In this document: positions 8,182 through 16,368 of the stretch, in pieces
Layout of the letters: the number at the start of each line of letters is the position of its first letter
Position numbering within the stretch: position 1 is the stretch's first letter
Assembly (NCBI GenBank): GCA_017524445.1
Contig: JAFXVP010000035.1
Span: 1 to 36,607, forward strand
Length of the DNA: 36,607 nt
Reading direction: 5' to 3'
DNA from: Clostridia bacterium
GTDB lineage: Bacteria; Bacillota; Clostridia; Christensenellales; CAG-138
Made by a program: the position numbers and the translations under genes
Notes under the pieces: generated by a model
Told to the model about the DNA's origin: nothing
Database searches by the model: none
What the model saw: only the letters and a program-made list of their open reading frames with translations

Positions 8182-8478
8182 TTATTCAAAGTATTCCGCA
8201 AACACCATTTTTTCCGCCATGTTCCGGAAGGAATTGACTTCCTGTACCCAGCGCAGCTGATCGCGTCGCTTTAAGTCTTCGTTGACGCTGTTCTTTTTTG
8301 CCAATTCCATGGTCAGATCCCAAATGCGTCCGCTGATGTACTCGTCCTGCGCGAGCAGGTAGTCCTTTAGCGTTCCCTCGAATAGCAGGGAAGTGTACTT
8401 GTCCGAATCGTGTTCCTTGAGCAAGGCAAGCAGTTTGCTGCCGTAGCGTCCGATCCAACCCAATTCATTCGTGTTCAT
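8182..8478 (-). CDS. TnpV-like transposon-encoded protein
   Basis: A 98-residue protein preceded on its own strand by CCGGAGGAAAAAGAG, giving a confident start at 8478. The arrangement GRYGSKLLALLKEHDSDKY, then a short central region, then LKRRDQLRWVQEVNSFRNMAEKMV matches the layout of the TnpV family. These are small helical proteins of Firmicute conjugative and mobilisable transposons whose exact role is unclear. There is no transposase, recombinase or relaxase nearby, so it is either a stranded remnant or a domesticated gene. It sits next to a tRNA gene, a common insertion site. Family assignment is from motif recall, not a search. Confidence 0.65.
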   Translation of the reverse strand: MNTNELGWIGRYGSKLLALLKEHDSDKYTSLLFEGTLKDYLLAQDEYISGRIWDLTMELAKKNSVNEDLKRRDQLRWVQEVNSFRNMAEKMVFAEYFE

Positions 8479-8520
8479 CTCTTTTTCCTCCGGTTTGGTT
8501 TTATTTCAGAAGCGCTGAGA

Positions 8521-8568
8521 TAAACAACAAATCCGAACCCATCGCCGATCAGCTTCAGGTTCGGATTT
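8521..8568 (-). terminator. Terminator of the tRNA-Asn gene
   Basis: On the minus strand, AAATCCGAAC and GTTCGGATTT form a perfect 10-bp stem (8559-8568 with 8529-8538). It is followed by GTTGTTTATC, and lies about ten bases past the end of the tRNA. Confidence 0.7.
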
Positions 8569-8576
8569 AGAATGAA

Positions 8577-8651
<75 letters not shown>

Positions 8652-8665
8652 ATGCTGCAAGCGAT

Positions 8666-8694
8666 ATAATAACAGCGTGGGTATTTTTTCGCAA
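8666..8694 (-). promoter_or_regulatory. Promoter of tRNA-Asn
   Basis: Minus strand: -35 TTGCGA (8694-8689), a spacer of exactly 17 bp, and -10 TATTAT (8671-8666). It ends 14 bp before the tRNA. This fits a strong sigma-A promoter. Confidence 0.8.
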
Positions 8695-8774
8695 CGGCGA
8701 ATATTTGCGAATATAAAGAAATACAGAGAATAATCACGTGATATCTCATGAATGCTAACTATTTTGCGGTTTGA

Positions 8775-8803
8775 TTGACGAATCAGCTTTTTTGTTGTAC
8801 AAT
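8775..8803 (+). promoter_or_regulatory. Promoter of the membrane protein-holB-ricT operon
   Basis: TTGACG (8775-8780), 17 bp, TACAAT (8798-8803). Transcription should start near 8810, only about 12 bases before the chosen start codon at 8822, giving a very short leader. Confidence 0.75.
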
Positions 8804-8821
8804 AACCGCATGGAGCGAAAA

Positions 8822-9316
8822 ATGCCGCACATCGTTCATACGGAGCGCACGGAGCCGAAGCGCGGGATCGTCCGGACGGACGGCGCGCTGTATGTTTTGC
8901 TGCTGCTCGGCACGTTTACGGCTGTTTTTTTGGCGCGTCTGCTGGCGGATCGTCTCGGCGTGAACAAGCTGTATGTGCAGATCGGACTGTACGCGATCCT
9001 GCTCGGGACAGGCTACTGGATCTATCGCACGCGGCTCGTCGATTATCTGTACGAGCTCTACGATACGGATCTTCGCATCACGCAGATCGTCGGAAAAAAA
9101 CGAAAGCTGCTTGTGACGGTGCCGCTTGAGACGGTGACGGAGGTCGGCACGTACCGCAAAACGGACGCAAAGAATGATCAGCATACGTTTCACGGCGCGC
9201 GGGAAAAGACGACCGCGGTCTGGTATCGGAAGGACGGTGAGCTTCGCGTCGTGTGCATGAACGCATCGGACGCGCTCGCAAGAAAGCTCTCGGAGGCAGT
9301 GCATGCAAAGGAATGA
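8822..9316 (+). CDS. Small membrane protein upstream of holB, unknown function
   Basis: A 164-residue protein. ATG 8822 is chosen because GGAG at 8812-8815 is correctly spaced; the earlier in-frame ATG at 8810 coincides with the expected transcript start. Two transmembrane helices (about 20-42 and 50-66) are followed by a cytoplasmic beta-rich domain beginning YELYDTDLRITQIVGKK. That segment looks like the PH-like (bacterial PH / YdbS-type) membrane-protein layout. The stop overlaps holB by 14 bp, so the two are co-translated. I cannot assign a function. Confidence 0.8.
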   Translation: MPHIVHTERTEPKRGIVRTDGALYVLLLLGTFTAVFLARLLADRLGVNKLYVQIGLYAILLGTGYWIYRTRLVDYLYELYDTDLRITQIVGKKRKLLVTVPLETVTEVGTYRKTDAKNDQHTFHGAREKTTAVWYRKDGELRVVCMNASDALARKLSEAVHAKE

Positions 9317-10235
9317 CTGGTTGGATCGGATCGAACGCGGCGACGTGCCGCATGCGATCCTGTTCGCGGGAGCGAAGGAAAGCGGGCAGTACGCGCTTGC
9401 CCGCCGTGCCGCCGCGCGGTATCTGCTGCATACAGATGATGTGACGGGGCTAATAAACTGCCCGTTCTATCTCGAGCCCGCGGATTATCAGGTCAAGACG
9501 GTGCGCGACGCGCTTTCTGTGATCAATTCCGAGGCGTACGAGCGCGGGCGGCATTGCATCCTGTTTCCGGACGCGCACGCCATGAGCGAAGCGGCGCAGG
9601 ACGTGCTTCTGAAAACGCTGGAGGAGCCGCCTTCCGATACGCTGCTTCTGCTGACCGGATCGGAATCCGGGTTCCGTCCGACGATCCTGTCGCGCTGCAT
9701 GGTCCTGCGGGCGGAGACGGAACCGTGGGAAACGATCCGCGACCGGCTCGTGAAAAACGGTACGGACCCCAAGACGGCGGCGCTTGCGGCAAAGCTTTCC
9801 GACGGCGTTTACGGACGCGCGGAAACGTTTTTGCAGGAGGATTCGCTTGCGTTCCGGCGCGAAGCGATCGCGTGCATCCGGCGGTTTGCGTCGAAGAGCA
9901 AGCCGTATGCCGCGCTTTCGTCGCTGTGCACTGACTTGGTGACGGAAGAGAGCGAGGACGGCACGGCGAAAAAGACGAAAAAAGTCAGCGCGGCGCGGCT
10001 CGACGCGTTTCTGGACGTCCTGCTTTCGATCCTGCTGGACGTGCTGCGCATGAAAAACGGCGTGCGGGACGTGCGCAACACGGACTGCGCGGAGGTCGAA
10101 ACAATTTTCAATTCGACCTTTACAATCGGACAAATTCAAGGTATGATACAGATTGCGGTCGACGCGAAGGAAATGCTTGCCTATAAAGCAAGTCCCGCCA
10201 TGACGGTCGACTGGATTCTTTCTAAACTGCCGTAA
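9303..10235 (+). CDS. holB: DNA polymerase III subunit delta' (HolB-like)
   Basis: A 310-residue clamp-loader subunit. The AAA+ core shows HAILFAGAKESGQYALARR (residues 17-35) where other family members have a P-loop, VLLKTLEEPP at 101-110 and the SRC motif at 130-132. Delta' subunits need not bind ATP, and here the Walker A lysine is missing. The usual four-cysteine zinc module is also absent. The C-terminal helical collar occupies about 190-310. Position directly ahead of ricT, as in Bacillus and Clostridia (holB-yaaT), supports the call strongly. It overlaps the preceding gene by 14 bp and is 9 bp from ricT. Confidence 0.88.
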   Translation: MQRNDWLDRIERGDVPHAILFAGAKESGQYALARRAAARYLLHTDDVTGLINCPFYLEPADYQVKTVRDALSVINSEAYERGRHCILFPDAHAMSEAAQDVLLKTLEEPPSDTLLLLTGSESGFRPTILSRCMVLRAETEPWETIRDRLVKNGTDPKTAALAAKLSDGVYGRAETFLQEDSLAFRREAIACIRRFASKSKPYAALSSLCTDLVTEESEDGTAKKTKKVSAARLDAFLDVLLSILLDVLRMKNGVRDVRNTDCAEVETIFNSTFTIGQIQGMIQIAVDAKEMLAYKASPAMTVDWILSKLP

Positions 10236-10244
10236 GGGGAAACT

Positions 10245-11483
10245 ATGGTTAAAGTTATCGGAGTGAAATTCAAAACAAGCGGTCGCGTCTATTACTTCGA
10301 TCCGCTCGATCTGCCGGTAAAGGCGGACGACGGCATGATCGTCGAAACAGCGCGCGGCATGGAATACGGCGAGGTACAGGGCGAGCCGAAGGAGGTCGAC
10401 GAAAGCGAGATCGTCGCGCCTTTGAAGCCGGTCGTGCGCATCGCCACGGACGAGGACAAGCGCCTGCGCGCGCAGTATGCGGCAAAGGAAAGCGAGGCAT
10501 ATGAGATCTGCCTTGAAAAGATCGCGGCGCACGAGCTCGATATGAAACTCGTGGACGTGGAATACACGTTCAACGGCAGCAAGGTCGTGTTCTACTTCAC
10601 GGCGGACGAGCGCGTGGACTTCCGCGAGCTTGTCAAGGACCTTGCGTACGCGCTGAAAACGCGGATCGAGCTGCGGCAGATCGGCGTGCGCGACGAGGCA
10701 AAGATGCTCGGCGGGCTCGGCCCGTGCGGACGGCTCGTGTGCTGCAAGTCGTTTTTGGACGACTTCCGCCCCGTGTCAATCAAGATGGCGAAGGAACAGA
10801 ACCTGTCTTTAAGCCCCACGAAGATCTCCGGGCTTTGCGGACGCCTGATGTGCTGTCTCCAGTACGAGCAGAGCGCGTATGAGGCGGCGAGGAGCAAGAT
10901 GCCGAAGCCGGGCAAAGAGGTCAACACGGTCGACGGCGTCGGCGTGGTCGTGGAGAACAACGCGATCACGGAACGCACGAAGGTGCGGCTCACGATGGAG
11001 GACGGTTCGATTGATATCCGCGAGTATCCGTATACGCATCTTTCGCTGCCCGGCGAACCGCTGCCGGAGGAAGCGCTTGCGGCGAAGAAGCCGGACGCGG
11101 CAAAGGAAAAGGACGCGGATACACAGTTCAGAAGAGAAGCGGCGAACAACACGCGCAGAAACAACAGAGGACAGCAGCGCAAGCCGGAGCAGCCGAAGCC
11201 GGCGCAGGAACCCGAACAACCGCAAAAGGCAAAGCCCGCGCAGAAGCCGGAGCAAAAGCAGCAGCCGAAGTCCGCACAGAAACCGGAACAGAAGCAGCAG
11301 CCGAAGCAGGGACAGAAGCCGGAACAGCCGAAACCCGCACAAAAACCGGAACAGAAGCAGCAGCCGAAGCAGGCGCCAAAATCGGAACAGCCGAAGCAGG
11401 AAGGCGAGGGACAGAAAAAACAGCAGTACCGCCGCAGACGCCGCCCGAACAACGGACCGAAGGTGCCGGAACAAAACTCGTAA
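10245..11483 (+). CDS. ricT: PSP1 domain protein RicT (YaaT) with long Lys/Gln/Pro tail
   Basis: A 412-residue protein. Residues 1-270 are a full PSP1/YaaT unit with the two cysteine clusters GPCGRLVCC (Cys161, 166, 167) and GLCGRLMCC (Cys198, 203, 204). In Bacillus, YaaT (RicT) joins RicA and RicF in an iron-sulfur complex that affects RNase Y-dependent mRNA maturation and sporulation phosphorelay signalling; that role is transferred by family. Residues from about 290 are low-complexity, with three near copies of QKPEQKQQPK and related QPKPAQ units, ending in a basic RRRRRPNN cluster. Such tails are common in this group and may bind RNA or partners (inference). Start codon follows AAGGGG. 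Confidence 0.92.
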   Translation: MVKVIGVKFKTSGRVYYFDPLDLPVKADDGMIVETARGMEYGEVQGEPKEVDESEIVAPLKPVVRIATDEDKRLRAQYAAKESEAYEICLEKIAAHELDMKLVDVEYTFNGSKVVFYFTADERVDFRELVKDLAYALKTRIELRQIGVRDEAKMLGGLGPCGRLVCCKSFLDDFRPVSIKMAKEQNLSLSPTKISGLCGRLMCCLQYEQSAYEAARSKMPKPGKEVNTVDGVGVVVENNAITERTKVRLTMEDGSIDIREYPYTHLSLPGEPLPEEALAAKKPDAAKEKDADTQFRREAANNTRRNNRGQQRKPEQPKPAQEPEQPQKAKPAQKPEQKQQPKSAQKPEQKQQPKQGQKPEQPKPAQKPEQKQQPKQAPKSEQPKQEGEGQKKQQYRRRRRPNNGPKVPEQNS

Positions 11484-11488
11484 GCAAG

Positions 11489-11518
11489 GAGCGGCTCTGT
11501 CATGAGCCGCCTTTTTTA
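11489..11518 (+). terminator. Terminator after ricT
   Basis: GCGGCTC and GAGCCGC form a 7-bp GC-rich stem with a 6-nt loop, followed by CTTTTTT. It lies just after the ricT stop and marks the end of the holB-ricT operon. Confidence 0.85.
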
Positions 11519-11536
11519 GGAAAAAGGTAAGGAATC

Positions 11537-12481
11537 ATGTGGTTTTTACTGTCAATTGTCGCGTTGCTCTGCTGGAGCGGCTCGGATCTGTTTTCCAAGA
11601 TCGGGTCGAAGCAGAATGATAAATTGAGCCATTGGAAAATGGCGATGGCGGTCGGTCTCGTTATGGGACTGCACGCAGGATACGAGCTGCTGTTCGGCGG
11701 CGTGGAGATCACGCTGCGGGATATCTGGACCTATATGCCGGCGAGCGCGCTCTATGTTCTGTCGATGATCCTCGGCTACGTCGGCCTGCGCTATATCGAG
11801 CTGTCGGTCTCGTCGCCGATCTGCAATTCGTCCGGTGCGATCGCGGCGATCCTGTGCTTCATCTTTCTGCAGGAGCTGCCGAATACCTGGCAATGGATCG
11901 GCGTTGCGTGCGTCGCGATCGGTGTGGTGAGCTTAGGCGCGGCGGAGCTGACCGAAAGCGACTATGCGCGAAAGATGCGCCAGAGAAACGCCAAGGTCAA
12001 GTATGACAAAAGCTGGATCGCGCTGCTGTTTCCGATCCTGTACTGCCTGATCGATGCAAGCGGCACGTTCGTCGATTCCGTGCTGCTGCGGGAGGAGGCG
12101 ACCGGCACGTTTCTCGATACCGTGTTCCCGCGCGTGCTTGACGAAGGCGTCGCAAATGTCGCGTACGAGCTCACATGGCTTGCGGTCGGCGTTGTTGCGG
12201 CCGTCTACGTGCTTGCGATCAAGCGCGATCGTCTGCACGTGAAGGACGACGGCGCAAAGCTGATCGGCGGCGTGTTTGAAACCGCCGGACAGTTTGCCTA
12301 TATCTACGCGCTCGGCGATACGGCGCACGTCGGGTTTGCGGCTGCGATCATCTCCGCCTACTGCGCGGTATCGGTGCTGTGGAGCCGCATTTTCCTGAAG
12401 GAAAAGCTGTCGTGGAAGCATTACGCCTCGATCGCGCTTGCCATAACCGGCATCGTGATCCTCGGCGTCTTTGACGTATAA
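11537..12481 (+). CDS. EamA/DMT-family transporter
   Basis: A 314-residue integral membrane protein with about ten hydrophobic segments arranged as two EamA halves. The first half begins at the N-terminus (LLSIVALLCWSGSDLF) and the second around residue 158 (WIALLFPILYCLIDASGTF). The hydrophilic, charged stretch at about 138-157 joins the halves. Such drug/metabolite transporters export amino acids, nucleosides or metabolites; the substrate cannot be read from sequence. AAGGTAAGGAATC precedes the ATG. It follows a terminator and is 33 bp from the next small gene. Confidence 0.85.
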   Translation: MWFLLSIVALLCWSGSDLFSKIGSKQNDKLSHWKMAMAVGLVMGLHAGYELLFGGVEITLRDIWTYMPASALYVLSMILGYVGLRYIELSVSSPICNSSGAIAAILCFIFLQELPNTWQWIGVACVAIGVVSLGAAELTESDYARKMRQRNAKVKYDKSWIALLFPILYCLIDASGTFVDSVLLREEATGTFLDTVFPRVLDEGVANVAYELTWLAVGVVAAVYVLAIKRDRLHVKDDGAKLIGGVFETAGQFAYIYALGDTAHVGFAAAIISAYCAVSVLWSRIFLKEKLSWKHYASIALAITGIVILGVFDV

Positions 12482-12514
12482 CGCACCGCTGCGAAGCGGA
12501 GGAGAAGCAGGGCT

Positions 12515-12724
12515 ATGGATCTTATCTGGGAAGACGGTTTTACGATCGAGGTGCGCGTCGAAAAGGGAACGGCTGTAATTTCCGCAAACCGCGAGGGGCT
12601 TTTGTCCCTGTCCAATCACCTTAAAACGCTTGCGGAAGAAGCGCCGGGCAGTCACATCCATCTGGACGAGCTGAACGCGTTGGAGGACGGCTCCTGCGAG
12701 CTGATCCTCGAACGAACCCCGTGA
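12515..12724 (+). CDS. Small Imm32-like protein
   Basis: A 69-residue acidic protein, start after GGAGGAG. The patterns ISANREGLLSLSNHLKTLAEE and GSHIHLDELNALEDGSCELI recall the immunity protein 32 family (Imm32), defined by gene neighbourhood in polymorphic toxin systems. No toxin gene is next to it here, so it may be a stand-alone member with another role. It is co-directional with the transporter and ended by a strong terminator. Confidence 0.6.
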   Translation: MDLIWEDGFTIEVRVEKGTAVISANREGLLSLSNHLKTLAEEAPGSHIHLDELNALEDGSCELILERTP

Positions 12725-12746
12725 TCCGCACAAAAAATATATTCGC

Positions 12747-12779
12747 AAAAGCAACCCTTTTCGGTTGCTTTTCTTTTTC
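12747..12779 (+). terminator. Terminator before serC
   Basis: AAAAGCAACC and GGTTGCTTTT form a 10-bp stem with a 6-nt loop, followed by CTTTTT. It ends the transporter/Imm32-like unit. Confidence 0.88.
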
Positions 12780-12793
12780 GAATGGGCTACAAT
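12765..12793 (+). promoter_or_regulatory. serC promoter overlapping the preceding terminator
   Basis: TTGCTT (12765-12770), 17 bp, TACAAT (12788-12793). The -35 box lies within the 3' arm of the terminator hairpin. Transcription should start near 12800, giving a leader of about 45 bases. Confidence 0.75.
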
Positions 12794-12843
12794 GATATCG
12801 TAAAAATATGGCATTTTTGCCAAGAATAAAAAGGAGTATGCAA

Positions 12844-13932
12844 ATGAAGTACGATCGCGTTTACAATTTCTCCGCAGGTCCCGCCACGATGCCCGTTGAG
12901 GTGCTCGAAGAGATCCGTGACGAGATGCTGAACTATCACGGCAGCGGCATGTGCGTTATGGAAATGTCGCACCGCAGCAAGGTCTTCCAGCAGATCATCG
13001 ACGAAGCGGAAGCAGATCTCCGCACGCTGATGGGTATTCCGGATAACTACAAGGTCCTGTTCATCCAGGGCGGCGCAACGCTCGAGTTCGCCATGATCCC
13101 GATGAACCTCATGAAGAACGGCGTCTTTGATTACATCGTAACCGGCAACTGGTCCAAGAAGGCGGCGACGGAAGCCAAGAAGTACGGCAAGGTCAACGTC
13201 ATCGCGTCCAGCGAGGATAAGAACTACAGCTACATTCCGGACTGCTCCGACCTGCCGATCGACGACGACGCGGACTACGTCTACATCTGCGAGAACGAAA
13301 CGATCCACGGCACGACTTATCCGAAGCTCCCGAACACCAAGGGCAAGATCCTCGTCTCCGACCAGAGCTCGATGTTCCTTTCGAAGCCCTGCAACGTGTC
13401 CGACTACGGCCTGATCTACGGCGGCGTCCAGAAGAACGTCGGCCCCGCAGGGCTCGCGATCGTCATCATCCGTGAGGACCTCATCCGTGAGGACCTCGAT
13501 CCCAAAGTGCCGGTGTATCTGCGCTTCGACACGCACGCAAACAACGGCTCCATGTACAACACGCCGAACTGCTGGGCGATCTACGTCTGCGGCAAGGTCT
13601 TCAAGTACCTTTTGAGAACCGGCGGTCTCGAAGCGATGGCAAAGCGCAACGAGGAGAAGGCAAAGGTCATGTATGACTTCCTCGACAGCTCCAAGATGTT
13701 CCGCGGCACCGTTGTGAAGGAGGACCGCTCCCTCATGAACATCCCGTTCGTCACCGGCGACAAGGACAAGGACGCGGCGGTCGTTGCGGCGACCAAGGCG
13801 GCGGGCTTCGACAACCTCAAGGGTCACAAGAGCGTCGGCGGACTTCGCGCATCCATCTACAACGCCATGCCGAAAGAGGGCGTGGAAGCTTTAGTCGAGT
13901 TTCTCAAAAAATATGAAGCGGAAAACGCATAA
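12844..13932 (+). CDS. serC: Phosphoserine aminotransferase
   Basis: A 362-residue PLP enzyme that transfers the amino group from glutamate to 3-phosphohydroxypyruvate in serine synthesis; the family also serves pyridoxine synthesis in some bacteria. It starts with YNFSAGPATMPVEVL, typical of SerC, and carries the PLP lysine Lys197 in GGVQKNVGPAG and the conserved DQSSMFLS at 173-180. Length matches the family (about 360). ATG 12844 is chosen over 12838 because AAGGAG at 12831-12836 is correctly spaced only for the later one. It is 11 bp ahead of serA; the two form the serine operon. Confidence 0.96.
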   Translation: MKYDRVYNFSAGPATMPVEVLEEIRDEMLNYHGSGMCVMEMSHRSKVFQQIIDEAEADLRTLMGIPDNYKVLFIQGGATLEFAMIPMNLMKNGVFDYIVTGNWSKKAATEAKKYGKVNVIASSEDKNYSYIPDCSDLPIDDDADYVYICENETIHGTTYPKLPNTKGKILVSDQSSMFLSKPCNVSDYGLIYGGVQKNVGPAGLAIVIIREDLIREDLDPKVPVYLRFDTHANNGSMYNTPNCWAIYVCGKVFKYLLRTGGLEAMAKRNEEKAKVMYDFLDSSKMFRGTVVKEDRSLMNIPFVTGDKDKDAAVVAATKAAGFDNLKGHKSVGGLRASIYNAMPKEGVEALVEFLKKYEAENA

Positions 13933-13943
13933 GGAGAAAAATC

Positions 13944-14864
13944 ATGATTCGTATTCTGGCATCTGACGGTATGGACAAGAGCGCGATCGCCGCGCTCGAA
14001 GCAAAGGGCTGCGAGGTCGTTTCCCAGTTCTATGAGCCGGAAGACCTCAAAAAGGAGCTTGCAAACTACGACGTGATCGTCGTCCGTTCGGCAACGAAGG
14101 TCCGTGAGCCGATCATCGACGCGGCGGTCGAAGCAGGCCGTCTTAAGATGATCATCCGCGGCGGCGTCGGCGTTGACAACATCGACGTAAAGTACGCCGA
14201 GAGCAAGGGCCTCATCGTCAAGAACACCCCGCGCGCTTCCTCGCAGTCGGTCGCGGAGCTCGCAATGGGCCATATGTTCGCGTGCGCGCGCTTCCTTTCC
14301 ATCGCGGGCTACACCATGCGCAACGACAAGTGGGAAAAGAAAGCCTACGCAAAGGGCATCGAGCTGCAGGGCAAGACGCTCGGCATCATGGGCTTCGGCC
14401 GCATCGGTCAGGCGCTCGGCAAGATGGCGAAGGCGATCGGCATGAAGGTCATCGCATACGATATCTTCCACATCCCGGGCATCGAGGAACAGCTCGGCAT
14501 CCCGTACGTCGAGATGGACGAGCTCCTTAAAGAGGCGGACTTCGTCAGCGTCCATGCGCCGGCAGTCGACGGCGGCGCGCTGATCAATGCGGAAACGATC
14601 GCGAAGATGAAGGACGGCGTCGTCATCATCAACACGAGCCGCGGCACGAACGTGGACGAGGACGCGCTCCTTGCAGCGCTCGAATCCGGCAAGGTCCGCG
14701 CGGCAGGTCTGGACGTCTGGGCGGTCGAGCCCGCGAACAACCACGCGCTCTACAGCCATCCGATGGTCTCCTGTACACCGCACATCGGCGCGACCACCGT
14801 CGAAGCGCAGAAGCGCATCGGCGCCGAGATCGTAGACCTGATCAGCAAGCAGTTCAATCTGTAA
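13944..14864 (+). CDS. serA: D-3-phosphoglycerate dehydrogenase, short form
   Basis: A 306-residue member of the D-isomer-specific 2-hydroxyacid dehydrogenase family that makes 3-phosphohydroxypyruvate, the SerC substrate. The Rossmann motif GIMGFGRIGQ is at residues 147-156. The catalytic triad is read as Arg233 (TSRGTNVD), Glu262 (VEP) and His280 (TPHIGATT). The C-terminal ACT regulatory domain of longer forms is absent, so feedback control by serine through that domain is not expected. AAGGAG precedes the start. The position right behind serC supports the specific assignment. Confidence 0.93.
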   Translation: MIRILASDGMDKSAIAALEAKGCEVVSQFYEPEDLKKELANYDVIVVRSATKVREPIIDAAVEAGRLKMIIRGGVGVDNIDVKYAESKGLIVKNTPRASSQSVAELAMGHMFACARFLSIAGYTMRNDKWEKKAYAKGIELQGKTLGIMGFGRIGQALGKMAKAIGMKVIAYDIFHIPGIEEQLGIPYVEMDELLKEADFVSVHAPAVDGGALINAETIAKMKDGVVIINTSRGTNVDEDALLAALESGKVRAAGLDVWAVEPANNHALYSHPMVSCTPHIGATTVEAQKRIGAEIVDLISKQFNL

Positions 14865-14876
14865 GCGAACAACGCA

Positions 14877-14909
14877 AAAGACGCTGTGCAATCGCACGGC
14901 GTCTTTTTT
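14877..14909 (+). terminator. Terminator after serA
   Basis: AAGACGC.GTGC and GCAC.GCGTCTT pair as a long stem around the loop AATC, with a T-G wobble, then TTTTTT. It closes the serine operon. Confidence 0.88.
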
Positions 14910-14947
14910 CATATCCCAAAGGAAAGCATATTTCTGTTAAGTCAATC

Positions 14948-15070
14948 TGTCAAATGCAGCGACATGCGCGGTGCATTTGACACCTTGCAGCTTCTGCCGC
15001 CCGAAAAACCGAAGGGGTTTAGGCAGAAGCTGAAAACCGATCTGATGAAAACGCCGTTTTCATCAGATCG
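14948..15070. repeat. Three consecutive inverted repeats between serA and thrC
   Basis: TGTCAAATGCA / TGCATTTGACA (14948-14958 with 14972-14982), CAGCTTCTGCC / GGCAGAAGCTG (14988-14998 with 15022-15032), and a nearly perfect 33-bp palindrome at 15038-15070. The last includes the thrC stop codon and, on the minus strand, is followed by GTTTT, so it probably serves as the thrC terminator. The other two have no obvious role. No gene is supported here. Confidence 0.7.
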
Positions 15071-16304
15071 AGAGGATACGTCCGCTCGCTTCGAGCACCT
15101 TGATATCCGGTTCGCAAAGGAACGGCTCACCCGCGGCTTTCAAAGCGTTATTGACGTCCTTTAAGCCGCTGCCGGTGGAGATGACCGTGACGGTCTCGTC
15201 CGGGCGAATTATGCCCTCCTTGACGGCTCTGACCACGCCTGCCGTGGCGGTCACGCCCGCGGGCTCGCCGAACACGCCTTCGGTCCGACCGAGCAGACGC
15301 ATCGCGGCCAGGATCTCATCGTCGCTGACGGCGATCCAGCGTCCGCCGCTGTTCTTCACGGCGCGAAGCGCCTTCTTCGGGTTTCTCGGCACGCCGACGG
15401 CAATGCTGTCCGCAAGCGTGTTTTCGGGCGTCGGGACGAGGTCGCGGTGATTGTTCGCAGCGTCGACAAACGGACAGCAGCCGGTTGACTGCACGCCGAG
15501 GATTTTCGGGATGCGGTCAATCATGCCCATCTCATAGAGGTCATGGAAGCCGTTGTACACGCCGCCGATCGTGCAGCCGTCGCCAACGGACACCGCCACC
15601 CAGTCGGTGGGCTCCCAGTTGAGCTGCTCCGCGATCTCCAGCGCGACGGTCTTTTTGCCCTCGGTGAGGATCGGATTGATGCCCGCGTTGCGGTTATAGA
15701 AGCCCCATTTTTCGATCGCAGCTTTGGAAAGTTCAAAGGTCTGGCGGTAGTCGCCCCTGACCGAGATGACGTTCGCCCCGAAGATCAATAGCTGCGCGAC
15801 CTTGCCCTTCGGCGCGCGCTCCGGCACGAAGATGACGGTTTTCAATCCCATGCGCGCCGCGTTGCCCGCGCACGAGCTTGCCGCGTTGCCGGTGGAGGAG
15901 CAGCAGATCGTGTCATAGCCGAGCTCGATCGCCTTTGCGACCGCCACGCCGCTTGCGCGGTCCTTCAAGGACGCGGTCGGATTGATGCCGTCGTCCTTGA
16001 TGTAAAGCTTACGAAGTCCCAACTCGTTTCCGAGCCGCAGGGATTCGTACAGCGGCGTCCAGCCGATGCGCAAAAACTTCGATAATCCTTCGCCTTTCAA
16101 GGGCATGAGCGCTTTGTAGCGCCACATGCTGTTGTCGCGGTCCGCCTTCAAGGTATCGCGGTTCAGTTCCTTTTTGACCTCGTCGTAATCGAACAGAATG
16201 TCCAGGATGCCCTTTTCTCCGCAGGCGGGGCAGGTCATAAGCTCCGGTCCGTAGGGGTATTCCTTGCCGCAGACAGTGCAGCGATAGCCGTATACGCGTC
16301 TCAT
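15063..16304 (-). CDS. thrC: Threonine synthase
   Basis: A 413-residue PLP enzyme converting O-phosphohomoserine to threonine. The N-terminal zinc ribbon shows Cys9, Cys12, Cys25 and Cys28. The PLP-binding lysine is Lys114 in NPTASLKDRASG, and the phosphate loop is SVGDGCTIGG. CSSTGNAASS at about 135-144 is also typical. AAAAAAGGAGCAACCAC precedes the start. It is convergent to serA and transcribed from its own promoter at 16334-16362. Related PLP enzymes (diaminopropionate ammonia-lyase, cysteate synthase) exist; the zinc ribbon and motif set favour threonine synthase. No other threonine gene is visible. Confidence 0.9.
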   Translation of the reverse strand: MRRVYGYRCTVCGKEYPYGPELMTCPACGEKGILDILFDYDEVKKELNRDTLKADRDNSMWRYKALMPLKGEGLSKFLRIGWTPLYESLRLGNELGLRKLYIKDDGINPTASLKDRASGVAVAKAIELGYDTICCSSTGNAASSCAGNAARMGLKTVIFVPERAPKGKVAQLLIFGANVISVRGDYRQTFELSKAAIEKWGFYNRNAGINPILTEGKKTVALEIAEQLNWEPTDWVAVSVGDGCTIGGVYNGFHDLYEMGMIDRIPKILGVQSTGCCPFVDAANNHRDLVPTPENTLADSIAVGVPRNPKKALRAVKNSGGRWIAVSDDEILAAMRLLGRTEGVFGEPAGVTATAGVVRAVKEGIIRPDETVTVISTGSGLKDVNNALKAAGEPFLCEPDIKVLEASGRILSI

Positions 16305-16333
16305 GTGGTTGCTCCTTTTTTGTTTCTGCCTTT

Positions 16334-16362
16334 ATCATACACCTCTTCCGGTGATCTTGCAA
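16334..16362 (-). promoter_or_regulatory. thrC promoter
   Basis: Minus strand: -35 TTGCAA (16362-16357), 17 bp, -10 TATGAT (16339-16334). Transcription should start near 16327, about 23 bases before the thrC start. The 9-bp repeat array begins a few bases upstream of its -35 box. Confidence 0.78.
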
Positions 16363-16368
16363 CCGCCT

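Noticed and set aside
8540..8576. Attachment site (duplicated tRNA-Asn 3' end) flanking the TnpV-like gene
   Set aside because: I found no second copy of the tRNA 3' sequence within the neighbouring region.
12515..12724. Toxin-immunity module around the Imm32-like protein
   Set aside because: No toxin, LXG, or secretion gene is adjacent, so a complete module is not supported.
14886..15164. 92-residue plus-strand frame after serA
   Set aside because: It runs through three hairpins and into the antisense of thrC; there is no ribosome site and no recognisable composition.
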